Source: Clostridium sp.
GTDB taxonomy: Bacteria; Bacillota; Clostridia; Clostridiales; Clostridiaceae
Direction: 5' to 3'
Length of the DNA: 62,988 bases
NCBI RefSeq assembly: GCF_016650035.1
Contig: NZ_JAENWM010000014.1
Span: forward strand, 1 to 62,988
The position numbers and the translations under genes are program-made. Below the pieces are notes generated by a model, which was not told the DNA's origin, made no database searches, and saw only the letters and a program-made list of their open reading frames with translations. Shown here one piece after another: positions 57,603-62,988 of the stretch. Positions within the stretch are counted from its first letter, which is position 1. Every line of letters starts with the position of its first letter.

Positions 57603-57654
57603 GAGCAAGTATAGACTTATAATTATACTTGTCTACTTATAAGTATACTTGCTC
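57603..57654. repeat. Long imperfect inverted repeat between darA and holB
   Basis: GAGCAAGTATA (57603-57613) pairs exactly with TATACTTGCTC (57644-57654). The inner ACTTATAA/TTATAAGT extends the stem, and AAGTATA-like words recur three times. No U-run follows on the minus strand, so it looks like a processing hairpin or a repeat rather than a terminator. Confidence 0.75.
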
Positions 57655-57662
57655 CTAGTTAG

Positions 57663-57992
57663 TTACACTTTTAGATACTTATCTACATCAACTACAAATA
57701 CATTCGCGCCACCTGCATCCACTTCGATAGGGAATGGCATATATACTCCAGTTGACCCTGCTACAGATGAAGGTGATGTTATTATTTGTTTTCTTACTTT
57801 ACAGATATCCTCTATAATAGCAAGAACTTCATCTACTTTTTCCTTTTCTATCCCTATTAATAGTGTTGTATTTCCCGATTTTAAAAATCCACCTGTGGTA
57901 GCTAGTTTTGTAACCCTAAAACCCTTATCTGTTATTTCTTCTATTAAATCACTTGCATCATCATCTTGTACTATTGCAATAACTAGTTTCAT
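57663..57992 (-). CDS. darA: PII-like c-di-AMP receptor DarA (YaaQ/PstA)
   Basis: A 109-aa trimeric PII-like protein that binds cyclic di-AMP. The opening MKLVIAIVQDDDASDLI, the TTGGFLKSGNTTLLIG loop and GANVFVVDVDKY at the end are typical. It lies 14 bases after tmk in the conserved cluster. Its downstream targets are unknown. Confidence 0.94.
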   Translation of the reverse strand: MKLVIAIVQDDDASDLIEEITDKGFRVTKLATTGGFLKSGNTTLLIGIEKEKVDEVLAIIEDICKVRKQIITSPSSVAGSTGVYMPFPIEVDAGGANVFVVDVDKYLKV

Positions 57993-58006
57993 AAAATCCC
58001 ATCCTT

Positions 58007-58627
58007 TTATAATTTTATTTTTTTAATGGCATCTATTAAATCTTTATGTATTTCATAGATATCTCTATTGCCATCTATTACTTCTATTTTATCATATTTT
58101 TTACAAATGTCTAAATAACCTTCAAAAACTTTTTTATGGAATTCATTTCCGCCATTTTCTAACCTATCCAAAGTTCTTTGCTTTTTCTTCCTTTTCAATC
58201 CTTCTTCATAAGGAATGGTAATCATAAATATTAAATCCGCCTCAAGTCCACCGAGCGCTGCTTCATTAATGTCTTTTACTATTTCCATTCCAAGTCCTCT
58301 TCCAATCCCTTGATATACCATTGAAGAATAAACAAAACGATCACATATTACAATCTTACCTGCTTTTAAAGCTGGTTTTATAATTTCACTAACTAGTTGT
58401 GCACGGGAAGCAGCATATAGTAGCGCTTCACACATATAGCTCATACTCGAATTATCATTGTCTAATATTATTTCTCTGATTTTTTCACTTATTTCCGTGC
58501 CTCCAGGTTCTCTTGTTCTGACTACCTCATATCCTAATTGTTTTAGATGTTTTTCTAATAATTCTATTTGAGTAGTTTTTCCTGAACCATCTGGACCCTC
58601 TAATGCTATTAGTCTACCTCTTTCCAT
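58007..58627 (-). CDS. tmk: Thymidylate kinase
   Basis: It phosphorylates dTMP to dTDP. The 206-aa P-loop kinase has ALEGPDGSGKTTQ, the DR[YF]-type motif CDRFVYSS and RTREPGGTEI. It lies in the cluster with the decarboxylase upstream and darA downstream. Confidence 0.97.
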   Translation of the reverse strand: MERGRLIALEGPDGSGKTTQIELLEKHLKQLGYEVVRTREPGGTEISEKIREIILDNDNSSMSYMCEALLYAASRAQLVSEIIKPALKAGKIVICDRFVYSSMVYQGIGRGLGMEIVKDINEAALGGLEADLIFMITIPYEEGLKRKKKQRTLDRLENGGNEFHKKVFEGYLDICKKYDKIEVIDGNRDIYEIHKDLIDAIKKIKL

Positions 58628-58666
58628 GCAATTACCTCCACCGTTATATATAGATATTATAAATAT

Positions 58667-60115
58667 CTATTTTTCTACTGTCGCTACTTTACCATCATTA
58701 ATTCCAAGTACTGTTACATTAGCTTGCACGTAATATTCTATGACCTCTATACTATTTAACCCTATCCTTTCTCCAGGCATTACAATAGGTATTCCTGGCG
58801 GATATGGAACTATTGCAGCTGCACTTATTTTATTCTCTGACTCCCTTAGTTCTAACATAATTCTTTTTTTATCCATTATTTCGTAGGGGTACATAATGGA
58901 CATAGGCATATCATAATCTAATAAATGAATATATTCTACCTTTAAAGTATCCATGTCACAATTTCTAAGGGCTATGTATAGCTTTTGAAAATCCTTTTCA
59001 TTGTTAAACAGAGAAAATATCAAAACAACATTCCTACTATCGCTCATTTCAGCTTGAATTTTATTTACCCTTAAATATTTTAATAACTTATGACCACTAT
59101 AACCTTTAGGCACATTTAATATAAATCTAGTTAAATCCATAGTATATTCATTAATATCTAAATCTTGATTTGATGATAGATCTTTTAAATCACCCCGACC
59201 CAAAATATAGAATTTTCCTAAGCTATTAATTTTCTTTCTATTAAACACGCATAATTTAATTAATTCTTCATACTTACTCTCTCCATACTCTTCGATATAA
59301 AATCTTGCATAATCCATAGAACATAAAAGCATGTAGGATGGACTTGTACTTAAAAAGGCGCTTACATAGAAATCCACTTTACTGGTATCTATATCTCTCC
59401 CTACATGTAAAAAAGCTGTTTGAGTTAGACTAGGTAATGTTTTATGTGCACTCATAACAGCCATGTGTGCTCCTAATTTCATAGGATTTTCCGGCAATGA
59501 TTTACATGTTCCAAAATGCGCACCATGTGCTGCATCTACAAGTACCTTCATGTTATATTTCCTTGCTATTTCTATAACATAAGGTAAATCAAGGCATATT
59601 CCATAATAATTAGGGTAAGTAACAATAATCCCTTTTGCATCTTTGTTTTTATTAACTATACATAAAAAATGCTCCTTATCTAAAGGTAAAGGAGCATCGT
59701 AGTTAGAATGAATTTTATTTTTAATATACACTGGTTTAAGTTTTCTCATAATAATAGCATTAAATATTGAACGATGACAATTTCTCTCCACAATTATTTT
59801 ATCACCCTCTTTAAAAGATGAAAAAATCATAGATAAATTCCCACTAGTACTTCCATTGACTAGAAAATAAGATTTTACACTGCCATAATATTCACTCAAT
59901 AACTGCTCAGACTCTTTTATTATTCCTTCTGCACTGTGAAGATTATCTAGACCATCAACTTCTGTAAGATCTGCTTTAATTAAATTTTTATAAAGCTCTT
60001 CGCCTTGCGCCGTTTCTAAAAACCCAGTCCCTGCTTTATGTCCTGGCATACAAAAGGGAACATTTTTCTCTTTTATATATTTTAACACTCCTTCTACAAG
60101 TGGTAATCTTGACAA
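58667..60115 (-). CDS. Orn/Lys/Arg decarboxylase family PLP enzyme (YaaO-like)
   Basis: A 482-aa fold-I PLP enzyme. It has PFCMPGHKAG near the N-terminus, the pyridoxal region LVDAAHGAHFG and the Schiff-base lysine in MSAHKTLPSLTQTAFLH. YPPGIPIVMPGE lies near the end. It decarboxylates a basic amino acid, probably arginine or lysine, leading to polyamines; which one cannot be read here. It starts at TTG 60115, ten bases after GAGGAG, inside the end of gin. Confidence 0.92.
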   Translation of the reverse strand: MSRLPLVEGVLKYIKEKNVPFCMPGHKAGTGFLETAQGEELYKNLIKADLTEVDGLDNLHSAEGIIKESEQLLSEYYGSVKSYFLVNGSTSGNLSMIFSSFKEGDKIIVERNCHRSIFNAIIMRKLKPVYIKNKIHSNYDAPLPLDKEHFLCIVNKNKDAKGIIVTYPNYYGICLDLPYVIEIARKYNMKVLVDAAHGAHFGTCKSLPENPMKLGAHMAVMSAHKTLPSLTQTAFLHVGRDIDTSKVDFYVSAFLSTSPSYMLLCSMDYARFYIEEYGESKYEELIKLCVFNRKKINSLGKFYILGRGDLKDLSSNQDLDINEYTMDLTRFILNVPKGYSGHKLLKYLRVNKIQAEMSDSRNVVLIFSLFNNEKDFQKLYIALRNCDMDTLKVEYIHLLDYDMPMSIMYPYEIMDKKRIMLELRESENKISAAAIVPYPPGIPIVMPGERIGLNSIEVIEYYVQANVTVLGINDGKVATVEK

Positions 60116-60306
60116 TCCTTAGTCACTCCTCTTGGTATAAATTGTACTAACGTCTTTCTTATACAGTTCTTGTAATATTCATAAAAATCCGTGTTAGTAT
60201 TTGATTCTATCAGTCTTTCCTCACAATTGTTACAAATCCCTCTTCCATTTATTATTATACCATCATTTAGAGGCTTTCTACATATAATACACTTTTCTTT
60301 TATCAT
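60094..60306 (-). CDS. gin: Sigma-G inhibitor Gin (CsfB)
   Basis: A 70-aa zinc-binding anti-sigma factor. Two cysteine pairs (CIICRKPL and ICNNCEER) frame the finger. In B. subtilis it restrains sigma-G in the forespore and sigma-E in the mother cell. It overlaps the decarboxylase start by 22 bases, and csfB heads the same cluster in B. subtilis. Confidence 0.9.
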   Translation of the reverse strand: MIKEKCIICRKPLNDGIIINGRGICNNCEERLIESNTNTDFYEYYKNCIRKTLVQFIPRGVTKDCQDYHL

Positions 60307-60561
60307 AATTCCCCCTTAATCTTGCTGATTTAAAACTACCTAAAGTATAGCCTCTTATAATATATTTTATTCAAGCAAGTGCTATTTCTTATTTTGTCCA
60401 CATAATAATTTGAAATATATTTATCTACATTTTAATTTATAACTAGCTTTTTAAAATTATTATTCGACCTTTTAATTTTTTTGTGTGTATATCAATAATT
60501 TTATGCACCTTTGGTTATACTAATTATGTCAACAAGCACAAAACTTTGAGAGGAGAATTTT

Positions 60562-61719
60562 ATGAAGCAAGAAATTATAAGTTATATAAGTAGTATAAAA
60601 GAAGATATATATAATTTATCAAACTACCTTTATACTAATCCAGAGACTAGCTATAATGAATATAATGGTTGTTCTTATATAATAAATATGTTAAAAAATC
60701 ATGATTTTAAAATACAAAAAAACTATTGTAATATTCCAACATCCTTCATTGCTCAATATGGGAATGGACACCCTAAAATATGTTATATATGCAAATATTC
60801 ATCTACGGAAAACTTAGGTCATATTTATGGTAATAATGTAAATGCAAGTATTTCTACTGCTGCAGCACTGGGCTTATCAAAAGTTATATCCAAAAGTGGA
60901 GGCAGTGTAATTCTGATAGGATGCCCAGGTGAATATTCAAATGGAGCAGAATTAACGCTTGCAAAAGAAAAATGTTTTGAAGATATCGATATTATTATTG
61001 CACCCCATTGTGATATTAACAATGCGGAAAGCGGATCCTCAATGGCTACAATACCAATTAAAATAAAATATAATAAAAACATTAACAATAAGGATAAAGA
61101 CCACAGTAAATTTTCATCTTTAGACACTTATTTGCTTATACTAAGTACGTTAAGCCAGTTGTTAAAAGGTCTAGATAGCAGCTATTCTATTGATACTGTT
61201 TCTGTTATAAATGCCTCATCCTGCTCTGATTCGCACTCTGATTCAGAGTGCAGATTTTACCTTAGAGCTAATAAATTAAATGAAGCTAAATTATTTGAAA
61301 AAACTATTGTAGATTTTATTGAGTCAATGTCTCCAATTGTTAATGTAACCTGCGGAGTTAGCTTATTTGAATTACCTTGTGATGAGCTTTTAACTAATAG
61401 AGGTTTATCAAGATTATTTACACATAACTTAAAAGAATGCGGTATTATTGATATATTGCCATCTAAAGAAGCCCTATACGGATTAGGAATAGGATCTATA
61501 AGCCATATTACTCCATGCATATATCCATCCATATCAATTACAGAAAAGTCCACAATAAGTTGTCCATCATCCTTATTTGCTAAGGAAACCCAAACAGATT
61601 TTTGTAAAAATAATATGATAAAAGCTGCATCAGCTCTCGCCATAACAGGCCTGGACATTATTGAAAAGCAAGATTTATTAAAAGAAATTATATTTGAATT
61701 AAATAGATTACAAATATGA
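60562..61719 (+). CDS. M20-like peptidase homologue with degenerate metal site
   Basis: A 385-aa protein with the layout of M20D amidohydrolases: an N-terminal helix with LYTNPETSYNE, a catalytic domain, a lid domain and ILPSKEALYG near the end. The metal motif GHxxH reads GHIYGNN at 86-92. The catalytic EE reads GEYSN at 123-127, and the late GSxD..G.V reads GSISHITP. Loss of these ligands suggests it is not a normal zinc peptidase. It has no signal peptide and its own SD (AGAGGAG). Function is unknown. Confidence 0.75.
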   Translation: MKQEIISYISSIKEDIYNLSNYLYTNPETSYNEYNGCSYIINMLKNHDFKIQKNYCNIPTSFIAQYGNGHPKICYICKYSSTENLGHIYGNNVNASISTAAALGLSKVISKSGGSVILIGCPGEYSNGAELTLAKEKCFEDIDIIIAPHCDINNAESGSSMATIPIKIKYNKNINNKDKDHSKFSSLDTYLLILSTLSQLLKGLDSSYSIDTVSVINASSCSDSHSDSECRFYLRANKLNEAKLFEKTIVDFIESMSPIVNVTCGVSLFELPCDELLTNRGLSRLFTHNLKECGIIDILPSKEALYGLGIGSISHITPCIYPSISITEKSTISCPSSLFAKETQTDFCKNNMIKAASALAITGLDIIEKQDLLKEIIFELNRLQI

Positions 61720-61745
61720 TTTACTACTTATTTTATTGTAAAAAA

Positions 61746-61778
61746 AAGAAGTATAATTTTAGCTAAATTATACTTCTT
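61746..61778. terminator. Bidirectional terminator
   Basis: AAGAAGTATAATTT and AAATTATACTTCTT form a perfect 14-bp stem with a 5-base loop between the convergent M20-like and membrane-protein genes. Confidence 0.92.
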
Positions 61779-61796
61779 TTATATATGTGTTTTTTA

Positions 61797-62288
61797 TTAA
61801 AACACTTGTTTTTCTTTTAATAAGGTTATTTTGTTCATAAGACTATCACTAGGTTCAAAATAAAACTTTTTAAATTTATCTCCTAGTTTATATACACAAC
61901 AAAATTTACTCTGAGCAAATGTAGAGCAAATGTATTTCTTACTACTACTAATACGGATATCAGGTTTGCAATTTCTATATTTACCAATAAACTCTATATC
62001 CTTTAATTTTATATCTTCTAATATTTTAACCTCTTCACCTTTAATTTTATGAATAATGAATTGATCTGCCACTATTGAATATTTATACTTAATCTTACAT
62101 TTTGAAAACTCAATATAACAAAAAGTAACCATTAATGTATTAAAAAATATAGTTATAAAAGTTTTTATATTCATGTTACCTACATTTATATTAGGTAATA
62201 GATCTGATAAGCATATAAATGTAATTAACGTAATAAACAATAATATCACAACTGGAAACTTTTTCCTTTGCACCATCTCTTTATACAT
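61797..62288 (-). CDS. Small membrane protein of unknown function
   Basis: A 163-aa protein with two N-terminal transmembrane helices (FPVVILLFITLITFICL and IKTFITIFFNTLMVTFCYI). A cytosolic PH-like beta domain follows (SIVADQFIIHKIKGEEV, then LKDIEFIGKYRN). GGGGG lies 11 bases before ATG 62288; ATG 62276 is an alternative. Such small PH-like membrane proteins are common in clostridia and uncharacterised. Confidence 0.65.
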   Translation of the reverse strand: MYKEMVQRKKFPVVILLFITLITFICLSDLLPNINVGNMNIKTFITIFFNTLMVTFCYIEFSKCKIKYKYSIVADQFIIHKIKGEEVKILEDIKLKDIEFIGKYRNCKPDIRISSSKKYICSTFAQSKFCCVYKLGDKFKKFYFEPSDSLMNKITLLKEKQVF

Positions 62289-62652
62289 ATAATTCCAGAC
62301 CCCCTAAATTAGCTTTAAATATTAGACATAAATAGTTTTATGCAACATATGTGATTATACTAGCATTTCATATATTAATCTACTTGTACTAAGTTGTCTA
62401 TGGTACTTATACGCATTGAATATTCGCATATACAACCATTAAATCAATATACATGTATCAACATACATATTTCTAAGTATAGCTTTATATTACTAGCTTT
62501 TAAGGGACATCATAAATTCTTAACTTGTTTATATATCCTAACGTATGTTACCAGAGTATGGTTGTATCAATATAGATGTAACCATATAATATATAATTTA
62601 TAATTTATAAAACTATTATGCATTTTAATTATCTCAGACAAAATGAGAACGC
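62289..62652. other. AT-rich intergenic region
   Basis: About 364 bp between the membrane-protein gene and the tRNA terminator. Short TATA-rich words repeat loosely. No gene with a ribosome binding site and no RNA is evident. Confidence 0.6.
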
Positions 62653-62688
62653 AAAAAAAAGTATTTTGTAATAAATCACAAAATACTT
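62653..62688 (-). terminator. rRNA/tRNA operon terminator
   Basis: AAGTATTTTGT and ACAAAATACTT form a perfect 11-bp stem followed by eight T on the minus strand, directly after tRNA-Cys. Confidence 0.93.
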
Positions 62689-62763
62689 TGGAGGCGCCAC
62701 CCGGATTTGAACCGGGGAATGAAGGTTTTGCAGACCTTGACCTTACCGCTTGGCTATAGCGCC
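62689..62763 (-). tRNA. tRNA-Cys (GCA)
   Basis: It is 75 nt including an encoded CCA. The acceptor stem GGCGCTA/TGGCGCC and U73 discriminator fit, and the anticodon GCA is at 62731-62729. The T-arm GGTTCAAATCC is present. It is last in the rRNA-linked cluster. Confidence 0.97.
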
Positions 62764-62768
62764 TTAAC

Positions 62769-62844
<76 letters not shown>

Positions 62845-62849
62845 AAATT

Positions 62850-62966
62850 ACCTGGCGACAACCTACTCTCCCACAAGGTCACCCTTGCAGTACCATTGGC
62901 GCATTGAAGCTTAACCTACCTGTTCGGTATGGGAAGGGGTGTTACCTTCATGCCATAATCACCAGA
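62850..62966 (-). rRNA. rrf: 5S ribosomal RNA
   Basis: About 117 nt beginning CTGGTGATTATGGCATGAAGG. It has the conserved loop CCGAACAGG and ends GGTTGTCGCCAGG. It is the 3' part of an rRNA operon whose 16S and 23S genes lie beyond the right edge. Exact ends are good to a base or two. Confidence 0.96.
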
Positions 62967-62988
62967 TTGAGAATATAAATATTCTCTC

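Noticed and set aside
62394-62603. 69-residue plus-strand frame near the tRNA genes
   Set aside because: It has no ribosome binding site, an odd composition and no resemblance to any family; it looks like a chance frame in AT-rich DNA.

Overview
The window is AT-rich, densely coded chromosomal DNA of a spore-forming Firmicute, most likely Clostridium in the broad sense. The basis is very low GC, strong AGGAGG-type ribosome binding sites, spmA/spmB, the sigma-G inhibitor Gin, a YabE-type G5/3D protein, T-box leaders on two tRNA-synthetase genes, a complete arginine deiminase operon and a UGA-coded selenoprotein. The species cannot be fixed from sequence alone.

Layout. (1) 1-10.5 kb is an accessory, defence-like region. 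It holds a type I restriction-modification hsdM whose hsdS is cut off after 16 codons, and a four-gene operon behind a LexA-box promoter and a structured leader (LexA-type HTH, RNase H-ParB fusion, GIY-YIG protein, double-HTH protein). It also holds a broken manC-like gene and a pair made of a HipA-N-like protein and a 1359-aa SF1 helicase with a C-terminal nuclease-like domain. (2) 10.5-24.5 kb carries a CcpA-type regulator, ileS with its T-box, a long glutamine synthetase, cell-wall amidase, cold-shock protein, several uncharacterised envelope proteins, and rsmA/rnmV. (3) 24.7-32.3 kb has a 52-bp perfect palindrome, yabE, tatD, a DUF445 protein, metG with a T-box, and spmB/spmA. (4) 32.4-44.9 kb is a mixed block: truA, cardiolipin synthase, an RsgI-like protein, a glucosaminidase, rluF, a dense DnaA-box cluster, a sortase, ispF, and a kinase-EAL fusion. 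(5) 45-48.9 kb has arcC-arcA-arcB and, divergent from it, a HesB-like selenoprotein behind a consensus promoter with a CsoR-like operator. (6) 48.9-60.3 kb holds housekeeping genes in the order familiar from Bacillus subtilis csfB-yaaO-tmk-yaaQ-holB-yaaT-yabB-yabC-abrB. (7) 60.5-63 kb has a degenerate M20-type protein, a small membrane protein, and the end of an rRNA operon (5S, tRNA-Phe, tRNA-Cys).

The minus-strand housekeeping order from gin to abrB and then metG-tatD-yabE-rnmV-rsmA follows the origin-proximal B. subtilis csfB-ksgA segment. In this genome the segment is split by the arc, selenoprotein, DnaA-box and envelope genes.

The best candidates for something undescribed are the SOS-box operon at 1.9-5.0 kb with its structured leader, the helicase-nuclease pair at 5.9-10.5 kb, and the DnaA-box cluster at 40.7-41.15 kb. 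The HesB selenoprotein at 48.56 kb belongs to a known family but is invisible to ordinary gene calling, and its repressor-type promoter appears noteworthy.
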